Source: Trichomonas vaginalis G3
Lineage: Eukaryota > Parabasalia > Trichomonadida > Trichomonadidae
Length of the DNA stretch: 64,000 nt
Direction: 5' to 3'
Assembly (NCBI RefSeq): GCF_026262505.1
Contig: NC_067205.1
Location: 26,169,693 to 26,233,692 of the forward strand
The translations under genes and the position numbers were made by a program. The notes below the pieces were generated by a model. The model did not search any database and was not told the origin of the DNA. It worked only from the letters and a program-made list of their open reading frames with translations. Below, in pieces: positions 1 to 13,578 of the stretch (within the stretch, counting starts at the first letter, position 1; each line of letters opens with the position of its first letter).

Positions 1-1429
1 ACATTCTAAATAATTTTGTATCTGAGGGTGAATAAATAAGAACAAAATTTAAAGGGTTAGCATAAATAATGTAGAAATTAAGATTGGAATTTAAATTTAA
101 TACAAAATTAAAGGGAATGAATTTGCGATTAGTAGGGTATGGCAAATGGATTGGGAAACATTGGTTACACATGAAAATTATCAGATGTAAGAATTTGGTG
201 CAGATATTTTAAAAATGAGATCTGAGTGCTAAACAATATCTCAAAATTCAAATTTTCCAAATGAAAATTTGGAAAATTCCCAAAATGCAAATCAACTGAT
301 GATTTTCAATCATTAATAACGCCAATACAAGAAGATCATTTTCCTTCTGCCAACGAACTAAAACAATGGTTTGATATTGCCCATGATGTTTTAATTGTCC
401 GCCACCTGAGAATCAACATCCAGAAATTGATGAAGAAGAGACACAAAAAGCAATTTACTATTACAAAACTTAGACTTTCCTAAGAAATAAAATTATTTAA
501 TTTATTCTTGTTTGTTTTTTAATTAAACATGTATATTTATTAACATTTCCTTTTTTAATACCTTTCCAACTTCTATTAGTAACAAATACATAACTAATTT
601 GAAGATTTAGCGTTATGAAGAAGTATCCAAGTAATAACGTCAATAATGCATTTGCGATAGGATATAATTGCACCAAAGGTTAAAACTTGTATAAAGAATG
701 AAAAATGAAATTTAATACAATTTTTTTTCGAAAAAAATCCATGCTTGGCTAGATTTTCATAGTTATTGAATATGCATTACTGACATCTTGTAAAAGATGC
801 CGATCAAGGCTTTCAAGATTGCTAAATTTCTCGATTAAAATTTACATTTTTTTTTTTATTTGTGTTTAATTACATTTTACAGTTTGCAGACTTACATAAA
901 ATCCGCAACATAGTGGTTATTTAATATTTGCCCCACAGTATTGTAGTTTGAAATTTACGATAAGATTATAATTGATAAAGTAAGGTTTTGTCATTAATGC
1001 ATCTTATAAACTTTCATTGATAAATATGGATAGATAAGTTCTGTGTTCAAAAGTAAGCATTTTTTAAAACGCGCAATTATATCAAGAACGACTATCATAA
1101 ATTCATGAGTATCGATGATTTTCGTTTAGGTGATTGACTTAATGTTGATATAATATACATATTTAAAATGGCATAGCTTTGTGCATGTTATGTCAAGCAT
1201 TGGCCAAACCAATTTAAAATGAAACAAATTATTTTAAAGAAACTATATATGAACTATTCGAACACTTTATATTAATGTAGGGAGCTTAAATTTAAATATT
1301 CTAAATTTTATTTATTTGTTAAGAGTTCGGAACAAATTTATTATTGAATATATAGGAAATCAAATAATTATGCATAATCGCATAAAAAAATGCTGAAACA
1401 ATGAAAAGAAAAAATAGTTGCCCAATAGA

Positions 1430-1470
1430 AAAAGTCGAACCCATACCCCTACCCATTGAGTTATCCTCAC
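1430..1470 (-). other. tRNA-like fragment (D-arm and T-loop boxes)
   Basis: Read on the minus strand this stretch has a D-arm-like box with a four-pair stem (ACTC with GGGT) and, after about ten bases, a GGGTTCGAC box like the T-loop. The anticodon arm is missing and no acceptor stem pairs. It recurs in the next two units. It could be a tRNA relic or the pol III promoter head of a SINE-like repeat. Confidence 0.3.
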
Positions 1471-2066
1471 TTTCAAGTTTCGATCGAAAAAAAGGTATTT
1501 AACCGCGTAACTCGCACCTTTTAGTCGTATTTCGAAGTTCTATATAGTATTAAAGATTAAGTTACATTATGTACAAAATAACTTTTTATTGTTATTTGAT
1601 TTTGATAGCATTATTAGCTGAATATGCAAATCTCGTAGAAATAATCATTTCATTCAGACATAAGTATTGGATTGTTTCCCAACAAGCATAATAACACACG
1701 TTTCATATTATAATTTATTTCATTTCTGTACAAAATTTAGATAACGATATCAAATAAAAAAAAACTGTGGCATTTTTTTACTTCAAACTATCATGAAGTG
1801 TAACCAAATTGGGTGAGTATTCTTGCTATCAGTATGACATGAAAAAGTGAACGACAAAAATTGAAGATATTGTAGTTACCTCGGATTTTTTTAATTGCAA
1901 ACACATCTATAATTTGTTTAAATATCATTTATTATATCAAAATCGAAAAATTCGTTTTTGGAAATCTTTGAATTTATGAGAAGTTCTACAAAGACACTTA
2001 CAAATATAGCGTTTGCAATAAAAAGGCTCTTTAATCTTCTTCATCCTTGCTCAGAAACTTCTACTG

Positions 2067-2085
2067 GTTACCTTACGGGTAACCT
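2067..2085. other. Small hairpin GGTTACC/GGTAACC
   Basis: GGTTACC and GGTAACC face each other across a five-base loop, 40 bp before the poly(A)-loop hairpin. The same hairpin precedes the poly(A) hairpin in all three units, so the two may form one structural module. Confidence 0.6.
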
Positions 2086-2124
2086 GCAAAGCTGCTTCCA
2101 AGGCATCGGGAAAATAACGTATTT

Positions 2125-2136
2125 TCGTGAGACTAC

Positions 2137-2189
<53 letters not shown>

Positions 2190-2200
2190 TAGTCTCACGA
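2125..2200. other. Hairpin with a pure poly(A) loop, copy 1
   Basis: TCGTGAGACTACCTTT (2125-2140) and its exact reverse complement (2185-2200) flank a run of A. The run is 47 bases if the three A's of the right arm are counted. A 16-bp perfect stem closing only an A tract is not expected from retroposition, where the tail lies outside the duplicated sequence. The tract varies between units (47, 43, 38) while the arms stay identical. Confidence 0.85.
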
Positions 2201-2633
2201 GAAAACTGACGGTAAAAATTCGATGAAACCAGGTGCATTGTATAGTACATATATGTGGTAAATAAATGTCGATTAGCTTTGTAAAAAATATCCACAGTTT
2301 TTGAGATCTTGAAAACGGCCATTCAAAAAGTCGAAAATTTTCGCGAGATGTTAATGGGCAAGACAGTTTTTCGACAAATAAATCGTAAACATGGGAATTA
2401 AAATAGGCGTTATATTACATATATGGTAAAGAATATGGATGTGAAGAGCGTTAGTAGAATGGAAAGACTTTGAAATTTTAAAAAATTTATCTGGACTAAA
2501 AAATTATTTGATTATAAAAAACATATTATATATCAATTGCTATATAGAACTATCATAACAGATTTTGGAAAAGCCGCAAATCCCCAAGTTGGAGAATTCA
2601 TTAAATACTAATTATTCAGCTTTTTATCAGAAA

Positions 2634-2699
2634 GGAAGGTAGTGTAGTGGTTGGGAACGCTATGCTCTTTTTGAATCTAAAAGGCAACTGTTCAAATCA
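2634..2699 (+). other. tRNA-like sequence, copy 1
   Basis: The stretch has a good A box (TAGTGTAGTGGTT), a possible anticodon stem (CTTTT with AAAAG) and a T-loop box (GTTCAAATC). The acceptor arms do not pair, so a working tRNA is unlikely. It may be a tRNA pseudogene or SINE-like promoter, and it recurs in all three units. Confidence 0.4.
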
Positions 2700-3885
2700 T
2701 AACATCTTTGTTTTTTTTCTTATTCTGCCATTATTGTTTTTCCTTGTTATGATTCAAATTAAAAATATTTTAGTAAAGGTATTTTGGACATCATTTTTTC
2801 ACATTGTCTCAATGCAAATGTTTGAAAATTTTGTAGGCAATATGACAACTCTTTCAACATTTGTTTCTCTTTAATTAACTCAAACAGATTTAGGATCTAA
2901 TTTCATGCCTTCGAAGACATTTAAACCATCTTCAACATAATTTATTGACAAATTGATAACAATTACTCATGAATGTCGTAGATTTAATATCCTGTCACTC
3001 AGCAACAAATTCGGGTTCAATAACAAAGCTCAGTAAAAACTTTCCAGAAATTCTCCAATTTATTTTAGTGTCTTTTTGCGTCATTACGGCTGCATTTTCT
3101 TCTGCATCTGAACGCTGTGTTTGGAAGAAGACGAAATACAGAAACTTTCAACACAAGTAATCAGATTTTCTTGTCTTTCATGTTAAAATGCTTCATCTCG
3201 CTAGGTATACGTCATTTATTGGATGGATTGTTAGCTTTGTGTCCAAATAGCAAAAAAAAGTATAATTTAAATTTCGCATTTTGCATAAGTATACGCTTTA
3301 ATTTATATCAAAACAGATTTAGATAGCTTAAAACAATATAGTTTACTCATAAATACATCTTGATAATTCACTTCTTCAATTTTCATAATCTTATATCCTG
3401 ACCTATATCCTCTTAATAACCATATTTCTACTGAGATTCTTTAAAAGCATCTTTTTATCCCTATCTACGCCTCGAAACCCTATTTTTCCGGCGGAATATG
3501 AATCTTCGGGTCTCGCTGATTCGATTTCTGCAGTCAGATCGTAAAAATACCCACTACATAGCCTGATAATCTCAATTTAAGTTCCTTAATTTTTTTGAAA
3601 AAAAAATTAAAACTCCCTTATCAAACATCATGCTCATTTTTACGAATTTCATTTTTCCTTTAAGTTTAAAATATACGCTTTTTAGCATGTTTATAATACA
3701 TTTTCAATTTACATTTACATTTTATTTTTTTGAATTGTTTATTTATATTTCCGTTTGAACAATAATATTTATTGAAAATTGTGAGAGAAACGGATATAAT
3801 AAAAAACACCATACAACAAAATTCACTTTTTTTCATACTTACGCGGATCACTCCTTTTCGGCCCAATATGCCGGAAATGATAAAA

Positions 3886-4468
3886 CTCTCAGATCTAGTT
3901 GCTAAGATCCAAACTCTCGACTCTCAAATCTATTTCCTCAGATATTGTTGCTAAGATCTACTTCCTCAGATCTTGTTGCTAAGATCTACTTCCTCAGATC
4001 TTGTTGCTAAGATCTACTTCCTCAGATCTTGTTGCTAAGATCTAAACTCTCGACTCTCAAATCTACTTCCTCAGATCTTGTTGCTAAGATCTACTTCCTC
4101 AGATCTTGTTGCTAAGATCTAAACTCTCGACTCTCAATTCTACTTCCTCAGATCTTGTTTCTAAGATCCAAACTCTCGACTCTCAAATCTACTTCCTCAG
4201 ATCTTGTTGCTAAGCTACTTCCTCAGATCTTGTTGCTAAGATCTACTTCCTCAGATCTTGTTGCTAAGATCCAAACTCTCGACTCTCAAATCTACTTCCT
4301 CAGATCTTGTTGCTAAGATCTAAACTCTCGACTCTCAAATCTACTTCCTCAGATCTTGTTGCTAAGATCTAAACTCTCGACTCTCAAATCTATTTCCTCA
4401 GATCTTGTTGCTAAGATCTAAACTCTCGACTCTCAAATCTACTTCCTCAGATCTTGTTGCTAAGATCG
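3886..4468. repeat. AGATCT-rich minisatellite, copy 1
   Basis: About fifteen copies of a 28-bp unit (CCTCAGATCTTGTTGCTAAG plus ATCTACTT) are interspersed with a longer form that adds about 20 bp containing AAACTCTCGACTCTCAAATC. The unit contains CAGATCTTG and CTAAGATCT, so it can fold on itself. It is non-coding in all frames. Confidence 0.9.
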
Positions 4469-7070
4469 ATCTATTATACTCAATTTTACTTAAGCAATAT
4501 AGATCACTTTTATTATGATCTCTTTATCTGTACTTGTTTAAAATTAAATTACATCATATAAAGATCTAATTACAAATAATTTAGAATTTTGAAAAAACCA
4601 GTATTTTATCAAATGCTTTGAGATTAATGCATTCAAACTTAAAAAAAAAAGATATATTCAGATCAATTTCAATATTATTGATTTTTTAATGTAAAAACTA
4701 TGTCTACATAGATCTCAAACAATTTTATTAGAACTCTTTTTCCCAATTTTTTTCAAAATCTCTTTTTACATATCAAAAATTGTATTTTTCAATTTCATTT
4801 TTATTTTTCCATATTTTTTTTGGAATTTGGATATGCGTCCAAAGTAGTTATGTCATTAGAAAAATTATAGATATCTGAAGAGAAAATGATAACTTAGAGA
4901 GTTTTAAAGATTTTATTTTCGAATACAAATATAGACCTCAGAGGAATACATTCTAAATAAATTTGTATCTGAGGGTGAATAAATAAGAACAAAATTTAAA
5001 GGGTTAGCATAAATAATGTAGAAATTAAGATTGGAATTTAAATTTAATACAAAATTAAAGGGAATGAATTTGCGATTAGTAGGGTATGGCAAATGGATTG
5101 GGAAACATTGGTTACACATGAAAATTATCAGATGTAAGAATTTGGTGCAGATATTTTAAAAATGAGATCTGAGTGCTTAAACAATATCTCAAAATTCAAA
5201 TTTTCCAAATGAAATTTGGAAAATTCCCAAAATGCAGAATCAACTGATGATTTCAATCATTAATAACGCAATACAGAAGATCATTTTCCTTCTGCCAACG
5301 AACTAAAACAATGGTTTGATATTGCCCATGATGTTTTAATTAGTCCGCCACCTGAGAATCAACATCCAGAAATTGATGAAGAAGAGACACAAAAGCAATT
5401 TATCTATTACAAAACTTAGACTTTCCTAAGAAATAAAATTATTTAATTTATTCTTGTTTGTTTTTAAATTAAACATGTATATTTATTAACATTTCCTTTT
5501 TTAATACCTTCCAACTTCTATTAGTAACAAATACATAACTAATTTGAAGATTTAGCGTTATGAAGAAGTATCCAAGTAATAACGTCAATAATGCATTTGC
5601 GATAGGATATAATTGCACCAAGGTTAAAACTTGTATAAAGAATGAAAAATGAAATTTAATACAATTTTTTTTCGAAAAAAATCCATGCTTGGCTAGATTT
5701 TCATAGTTATTGAATATGCATTACTGACATCTTTGTAAAAGATGCCGATCAAGGCTTTCAAGATTGCTAAATTTCTCGATTAAAATTTACATTTTTTTTT
5801 ATTTGTGTTTAATTACATTTTACAGTTTGCAGACTTACATAAAATCCGCAACATAGTGGTTATTTAATATTTGCCCCACAGTATTGTAGTTTGAAATTTA
5901 CGATAAGATTATAATTGATAAAGTAAGGTTTGGTCATTAATGCATCTTATAAACTTTCATTGATAAATATGGATAGATAAGTTCTGTGTTCAAAAGTAAG
6001 CATTTTTTAAAACGCGCAATTATATCAAGAACGACTATCATAAATTCATGAGTATCGATGATTTTCGTTTAGGATGGACTTAATCGGCTTGATTGATATA
6101 CATATTTTAAAATGGCATAGCTTTGTGCATGTTATGTCAAGCATTGTGCCAAACCAATTTAAAATGAAACAAATTATTTTAAGAAACTATAATGAACTAT
6201 TCGAACACTTTATATTAATGTAGGGAGCTATAAATTTAAATATTCTAAAAATTATTTTATTTGTTAAGAGTTCGGAACAAATTTATTATTGAATATATAG
6301 GAAATCAAATAATTATGCATAATCGCATAAAAAAATGCTGAAACAATGAAAAGAAAAAAATAGTTGCCCAATAGAAAAAGTCGAACCCATACCCCTACCC
6401 ATTGAGTTATCCTCACTTTCAAGTTTCGATCGAAAAAAAGGTATTTAACCGCGTAACTCGCACCTTTTAGTCGTATTTCGAAGTTCTATATAGTATTAAA
6501 GATTAAGTTACATTATGTACAAAATAACTTTTTATTGTTATTTGATTTTGATAGCATTATTAGCTGAATATGCAAATTCTCGTAGAAATAATCATTTCAT
6601 TCAGACATAAGTATTGGATTGTTTCCCAACAAGCATAATAACACACGTTTCATATTATAATTTATTTCATTTCTGTACAAAATTTAGATAACGATATCAA
6701 ATAAAAAAAACTGTGGCATTTTTTTACTTCAAACTATCATGAAGTGTAACCAAATTGGGTGAGTATTCTTGCTATCAGTATGACATGAAAAAGTGAACGA
6801 CAAAAATTGAAGATATTGTAGTTAACTCGGATTTTTTTAATTGCAAACACATCTATAATTTGTTTAAATATCATTTATTATATCAAAATCGAAAAATTCG
6901 TTTTTGGAAATCTTTGAATTTATGAGAAGTTCTACAAAGACACTTACAAATATAGCGTTTGCAATAAAAAGGCTCTTTAATCTTCTTCATCCTTGCTCAG
7001 AAACTTCTACTGGTTACCTTACGGGTAACCTGCAAAGCTGCTTCCAAGGCATCGGGAAAATACCGTATTT

Positions 7071-7082
7071 TCGTGAGACTAC

Positions 7083-7131
<49 letters not shown>

Positions 7132-7142
7132 TAGTCTCACGA
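7071..7142. other. Hairpin with a pure poly(A) loop, copy 2
   Basis: Same 16-bp arms as the copy near 2125, with an A tract of 43. Confidence 0.85.
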
Positions 7143-7576
7143 GAAAACTGACGGTAAAAATTCGATGAAACCAGGTGCATTGTATAGTACATATATGTGG
7201 TAAATAAATGTCGATTAGCTTTGTAAAAAATATCCCACAGTTTTTGAGATCTTGAAAACGGCCATTCAAAAAGTCGAAAATTTTCGCGAGATGTTAATGG
7301 GCAAGACAGTTTTTCGACAAATAAATCGTAAACATGGGAATTAAAATAAGGCGTTATATTACATATATGGTAAAGAATATGGATGTGAAGAGCGTTAGTA
7401 GAATGGAAAGACTTTGAAATTTTAAAAAATTTATCTGGACTAAAAAATTATTTGATTATAAAAACAATATTATATATCAATTGCTATATAGAACTATCAT
7501 AACAGATTTTGGAAAAGCCGCAAATCCCCAAGTTGGAGAATTCATTAAATACTAATTATTCAGCTTTTTATCAGAA

Positions 7577-7642
7577 AGGAAGGTAGTGTAGTGGTTGGGA
7601 ACGCTATGCTCTTTTTGAATCTAAAAGGCAACTGTTCAAATC
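7577..7642 (+). other. tRNA-like sequence, copy 2
   Basis: Second-unit copy of the tRNA-like sequence near 2634, with the same A and B boxes. Confidence 0.4.
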
Positions 7643-8823
7643 ATAACATCTTTGTTTTTTTTCTTATTCTGCCATTATTGTTTTTCCTTGTTATGATTCA
7701 AATTAAAAATATTTAGTAAAGGTATTTTGGACATCATTTTTTCACATTGTCTCAATGCAAATGTTTGAAAATTTTGTAGGCAATATGACAACTCTTTCAA
7801 CATTTGTTCTCTTTTATTAACTCAAACAGATTTAGGATCTAATTTCATGCCTTCGAAGACATTTAAACCATCTTCAACATAATTTATTGACAAATTGATA
7901 ACAATTACTCATGAATGTCGTAGATTTAATATCCTGTCACTCAGCAACAAATTCGGGTTCAATAACAAAGCTCAGTAAAAACTTTCCAGAAATTCTCCAA
8001 TTTTTTTTAGTGTCTTTTTGCGTCATTACGGCTGCATTTTCTTCTGCATCTGAACGCTGTGTTTGGAAGAAGACGAAATACAGAAACTTTCAACACAAGT
8101 AATCAGATTTTCTTGTCTTCCATGTTAAAATGCTTCATCTCGCTAGGTATACGTCATTTATTGGATGGATTGTTAGCTTTGTGTCCAAATAGCAAAAAAA
8201 AGTATTAATTTAAATTTCGCATTTTGCATAAGTATACGCTTTAATTTATATCAAAACAGATTTAGATAGCTTAAAACAATATAGTTTACTCATAAATACA
8301 TCTTGATAATTCACTTCTTCAATTTTATAATCTTATATCCTGACCTATATCCTCTTATAAACCATATTTCTACTGAGATCTTCTTAAAGCATCTTTTTAT
8401 CCTATCTACGCCTCGAAACCCTATTTTTCCGGCGGAATATGAACTTCGGGTCTCGCTGATTCGATTTCTGCAGTCAGATCGTAAAAATACCCACTACATA
8501 GCCTGATAATCTCAATTTAAGTTCCTTAATTTTTTTGAAAAAAAAATTAAAACTCCCTTATCAAACATCATGCTCATTTTTACGAATTTCATTTTTCCTT
8601 TAAGTTTAAATATACGCTTTTTAGCATGTTTATAATACATTTTCAATTTACATTTACATTTTTATTTTTGAATTGTTTATTTATATTTCCGTTTGAACAA
8701 TAATATTTATTGAAAATTGTGAGAGAAACGGATATAATAAAAAACACCATACAACAAAATTCACTTTTTTTCATACTTACGCGGATCACTCCTTTTCGGC
8801 CCAATATGCCGGAAATGATAAAA

Positions 8824-9407
8824 CTCTCAGATCTAGTTGCTAAGATCCAAACTCTCGACTCTCAAATCTATTTCCTCAGATATTGTTGCTAAGATCTACT
8901 TCCTCAGATCTTGTGCTAAGATCTACTTCCTCAGATCTTGTTGCTAAGATCTACTTCCTCAGATCTTGTTGCTAAGATCTAAACTCTCGACTCTCAAATC
9001 TACTTCCTCAGATCTTGTTGCTAAGATCTACTTCCTCAGATCTTGTTGCTAAGATCTAAACTCTCGACTCTCAAATCTACTTCCTCAGATCTTGTTTCTA
9101 AGATCCAAACTCTCGACTCTCAAATCTACTTCCTCAGATCTTGTTGCTAAGATCTACTTCCTCAGATCTTGTTGCTAAGATCTACTTCCTCAGATCTTGT
9201 TGCTAAGATCCAAACTCTCGACTCTCAAATCTACTTCCTCAGATCTTGTTGCTAAGATCTAAACTCTCGACTCTCAAATCTACTTCCTCAGATCTTGTTG
9301 CTAAGATCTAAACTCTCGACTCTCAAATCTATTTCCTCAGATCTTGTTGCTAAGATCTAAACTCTCGACTCTCAAATCTACTTCCTCAGATCTTGTTGCT
9401 AAGATCG
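8824..9407. repeat. AGATCT-rich minisatellite, copy 2
   Basis: Second-unit copy of the array near 3886, with the same alternation of short and long units. The third copy would lie beyond the assembly gap. Confidence 0.9.
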
Positions 9408-10157
9408 ATCTATTATACTCAATTTTACTTAAGCAATATAGATCACCTTTATTATGATTCTCTTTATCTGTACTTGTTAAAATTAAATTACATCATAAAG
9501 ATCTAATTACAAATTATTTAGAATTTTGAAATAAAACCAGTATTTTATCAAATGCTTTGAGATTAATGCATTCAAACTTAAAAAAAAAGATATATTCAGA
9601 TCAATTTCAATATTATTGATTTTTTAATGTAAAAACTATGTCTACATAGATCTCAAACAATTTTATTAGATACTTTTTTTTTCCCAATTTTTTTCAAAAT
9701 CTCTTTTTACATATCAAAAATTGTATTTTTCAATTTCATTTTTATTTTTTCCATATTTTTTTTGGAATTTGGATATGCGTCCAAAGTAGTTATGTCATTA
9801 GAAAAATATTAGATATCTGAAGAGAAAATGATAACTTAGAGAGTTTTAAAGATTTTATTTTCGAATACAAATATAGACCTCAGAGGAATACATTCTAAAT
9901 AAATTTGTATCTGAGGGTGAATAAATAAGAACAAATTTAAAGGGTTAGCATAAATAATGTAGAAATTAAGATTGGAATTTAAATTTAATACAAAATTAAA
10001 GGGAATGAATTTGCGATTAGTAGGGTATGGCAAATGGATTGGGAAACATTGGTTACACATGAAAATTATCAGATGTAAGAATTTGGTGCAGATATTTTAA
10101 AAATGAGATCTGAGTGCTTAAACAATATCTCAAAATTCAAATTTTCCAAATGAAAAT

Positions 10158-10382
10158 TTGGAAAATTCCCAAAATGCAGAATCAACTGATGATTTTCAAT
10201 CATTAATAACGCCAATACAAGAAGATCATTTTCCTTCTGCCAACGAACTAAAACAATGGTTTGATATTGCCCATGATGTTTTAATTAGTCCGCCACCTGA
10301 GAATCAACATCCAGAAATTGATGAAGAAGAGACACAAAAAGCAATTTATCTATTACAAAACTTAGACTTCCCTAAGAAATAA
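10158..10382 (+). CDS. Short acidic reading frame, unrecognised
   Basis: This frame of about 74 codons encodes an acidic, glutamine-rich peptide with a PPPENQHPEIDEEET stretch and ends in TAA. No ATG precedes it in frame before a stop, so its start is unknown. In the other two units the same stretch does not stay open, because of one-base length differences that may be read errors. It may be a small gene or the tail of a decayed one. I do not recognise the family. Confidence 0.2.
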   Translation: MENSQNAESTDDFQSLITPIQEDHFPSANELKQWFDIAHDVLISPPPENQHPEIDEEETQKAIYLLQNLDFPKK

Positions 10383-12017
10383 ATTTATTTAATTTATTCT
10401 TGTTTTTTTTTAATTAAACATGTATATTTATTAACATTTCCTTTTTTAATACCTTTCCAACTTCTATTAGTAACAAATACATAACTAATTTGAAGATTTA
10501 GCGTTATGAAGAAGTATCCAAGTAATAACGTCAATAATGCATTTGCGATAGGATATAATTGCACCAAAGGTTAAAACTTGTATAAAGAATGAAAAATGAA
10601 ATTTAATACAATTTTTTTTCGAAAAAAATCCATGCTTGGCTAGATTTTCATAGTTATTGAATATGCATTACTGACATCTTGTAAAAGATGCCGATCAAGG
10701 CTTTCAAGATTGCTAAATTTCTCGATTAAAATTTACATTTTTTTTTTATTTGTGTTTAATTACATTTTACAGTTTGCAGACTTACATAAAATCCGCAACA
10801 TAGTGGTTATTTAATATTTGCCCACAGTATTGTAGTTTGAAATTTACGATAAGATTATAATTGATAAAGTAAGGTTTTGTCATTAATGCATCTTATAAAC
10901 TTTCATTGATAAATATGGATAGATAAGTTCTGTGTTCAAAAGTAAGCATTTTTTAAAACGCGCAATTATATATCAAGAACGACTATCATAAATTCATGAG
11001 TATCGATGATTTTCGTTTAGGATGGACTTAATCGGCTTGATTGATATACATATTTTAAATGGCATAGCTTTGTGCATGTTATGTCAAGCATTGTGCCAAA
11101 CCAATTTAAAATGAAACAAATTATTTTAAAGAAACTATATATGAACTATTCGAACACTTTATATTAATGTAGGGAGCTATAAATTTAAATATTCTAAAAA
11201 TTTATTTATTTGTTAAGAGTTCGGAACAAATTTATTATTGAATATATAGGAAATCAAATAATTATGCATAATCGCATAAAAAAAGCTGAAACAATGAAAA
11301 GAAAAAAATAGTTGCCCAATAGAAAAAGTCGAACCCATACCCCTACCCATTGAGTTATCCTCACTTTCAAGTTTCGATCGAAAAAAAGGTATTTAACCGC
11401 GTAACTCGCACCTTTTAGTCGTATTTCGAAGTTCTATATAGTATTAAAGATTAAGTTACATTATGTACAAAATAACTTTTTATTGTTATTTGATTTTGAT
11501 AGCATAATTAGCTGAATATGCAAAATCTCGTAGAAATAATCATTTCATCAGACATAAGTATTGGATTGTTTCCCAACAAGCATAATAACACACGTTTCAT
11601 ATTATAATTTATTTCATTTCTGTACAAAATTTAGATAACGATATCAAATAAAAAAAAACTGTGGCATTTTTTTACTTCAAACTATCATGAAGTGTAACCA
11701 AATTGGGTGAGTATTCTTGCTATCAGTATGACATGAAAAAGTGAACGACAAAATTGAAGATATTGTAGTTAACTCGGATTTTTTTAATTGCAAACACATC
11801 TATAATTTGTTTAAATATCATTTATTATATCAAAATCGAAAAATTCGTTTTTGGAAATCTTTGAATTTATGAGAAGTTCTACAAAGACACTTACAAATAT
11901 AGCGTTTGCAATAAAAAGGCTCTTTAATCTTCTTCATCCTTGCTCAGAAACTTCTACTGGTTACCTTACGGGTAACCTGCAAAGCTGCTTCCAAGGCATC
12001 GGGAAAATAACGTATTT

Positions 12018-12029
12018 TCGTGAGACTAC

Positions 12030-12073
<44 letters not shown>

Positions 12074-12084
12074 TAGTCTCACGA
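12018..12084. other. Hairpin with a pure poly(A) loop, copy 3
   Basis: Same arms as copies 1 and 2, with an A tract of 38, the shortest of the three. Confidence 0.85.
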
Positions 12085-12516
12085 GAAAACTGACGGTAAA
12101 AATTCGATGAAACCAGGTGCATTGTATAGTACATATATGTGGTAAATAAATGTCGATTAGCTTTGTAAAAAATATCCCACAGTTTTTGAGATCTTGAAAA
12201 CGGCCATTCAAAAAGTCGAAAATTTTCGCGAGATGTTAATGGGCAAGAACAGTTTTTCGACAATAAATCGTAACATGGGAATTAAAATAAGGCGTTATAT
12301 TACATATATGGTAAAGAATATGGATGTGAAGAGCGTTAGTAGAATGGAAAGACTTTGAAATTTTAAAAAATTTATCTGGACTAAAAAATTATTTGATTAT
12401 AAAAAACATATATATATCAATTGCTATATAGAACTATCATAACAGATTTTGGAAAAGCCGCAAATCCCCAAGTTGGAGAATTCATTAAATACTAATTATT
12501 CAGCTTTTTATCAGAA

Positions 12517-12582
12517 AGGAAGGTAGTGTAGTGGTTGGGAACGCTATGCTCTTTTTGAATCTAAAAGGCAACTGTTCAAATC
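12517..12582 (+). other. tRNA-like sequence, copy 3
   Basis: Third-unit copy of the tRNA-like sequence near 2634. Confidence 0.4.
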
Positions 12583-13553
12583 ATAACATCTTTGTTTTTT
12601 TTCTTATTCTGCCATTATTGTTTTTCCTTGTTATGATTCAAATTAAAAATATTTTAGTAAAGGTATTTTGGACATCATTTTTTCACATTGTCTCAATGCA
12701 AATGTTTGAAAATTTTGTAGGCAATATGACAACTCTTTCAACATTTGTTCTCTTTTATTAACTCAAACAGATTTAGGATCTAATTTCATGCCTTCGAAGA
12801 CATTTAAACCATCTTCAACATAATTTATTGACAAATTGATAACAATTACTCATGAATGTCGTGATTTATATCCTGTCACTCAGCAACAAATTCGGGTTCA
12901 ATAACAAAGCTCAGTAAAAACTTTCCAGAAATTCTCCAATTTATTTTAGTGTCTTTTTGCGTCATTACGGCTGCATTTTTTCTGCATCTGAACGCTGTGT
13001 TTGGAAGAAGACGAAATACAGAAACTTTCAACACAAGTAATCAGATTTTCTTGTCTTTCATGTTAAAATGCTTCATCTCGCTAGGTATACGTCATTTATT
13101 GGATGGATTGTTAGCTTTGTGTCCAAAAAGCAAAAAAAAGTATTAATTTAAATTTCGCATTTTGCATAAGTATACGCTTTAATTTATATCAAAACAGATT
13201 TAGATAGCTTAAAACAATATAGTTTACTCATAAATACATCTTGATAATTCACTTCTTCAATTTTCATAATCTATATCCTGACCTATATCCTCTTATAAAC
13301 CATATTTCTACTGAGATCTTCTTAAAGCATCTTTTTATCCCTATCTACGCCTCAAAACCCTATTTTCCGGCGGAATATGAATCTTCGGGTCTCGCTGATT
13401 CGATTTCTGCAGTCAGATCGTAAAAATACCCACTACATAGCCTGATAATCTCAATTTAAGTTCCTTAATTTTTTTGAAAAAAAAATTAAAACTCCCTTAT
13501 CAACACATGCTCATTTTTACGAATTTCATTTTTCCTTTAAGTTTAAAATATAC

Positions 13554-13578
13554 NNNNNNNNNNNNNNNNNNNNNNNNN
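13554..13578. other. Assembly gap (25 N)
   Basis: A run of 25 N separates the tandem array from Polinton element 1. A fixed-size N run usually marks a gap of unknown length, so the neighbourhood of the two blocks is not proven, and neither the array's third unit nor the far end of element 1 is seen. Confidence 0.99.

Larger units (their letters stand above)
1..13553. repeat. Tandem array of a ~4.95-kb unit, 2.7 copies
   Basis: The window's first bases recur at 4948 and at 9890, giving units of 4947 and 4942 bp and a third cut by the assembly gap. The copies align end to end and differ mainly by one-base insertions or deletions in homopolymers, a pattern typical of read error or very recent duplication. 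No long conserved reading frame runs through the unit and no rRNA-like stretch is visible. Each unit carries a poly(A)-loop hairpin, two tRNA-like stretches and a short acidic reading frame; the AGATCT minisatellite is seen in the two full copies. It is a large satellite or segmental tandem duplication of unknown function. Confidence 0.9.

Noticed and set aside
1958-2322. Lysine-run or phenylalanine-run reading frames across the poly(A) hairpin
   Set aside because: They only read through the A/T tract and its arms. The tract length changes between copies and the frame has no conserved protein-like sequence.
1-13553. rDNA as explanation of the tandem array
   Set aside because: The unit is AT-rich throughout, with no stretch resembling conserved small- or large-subunit rRNA.
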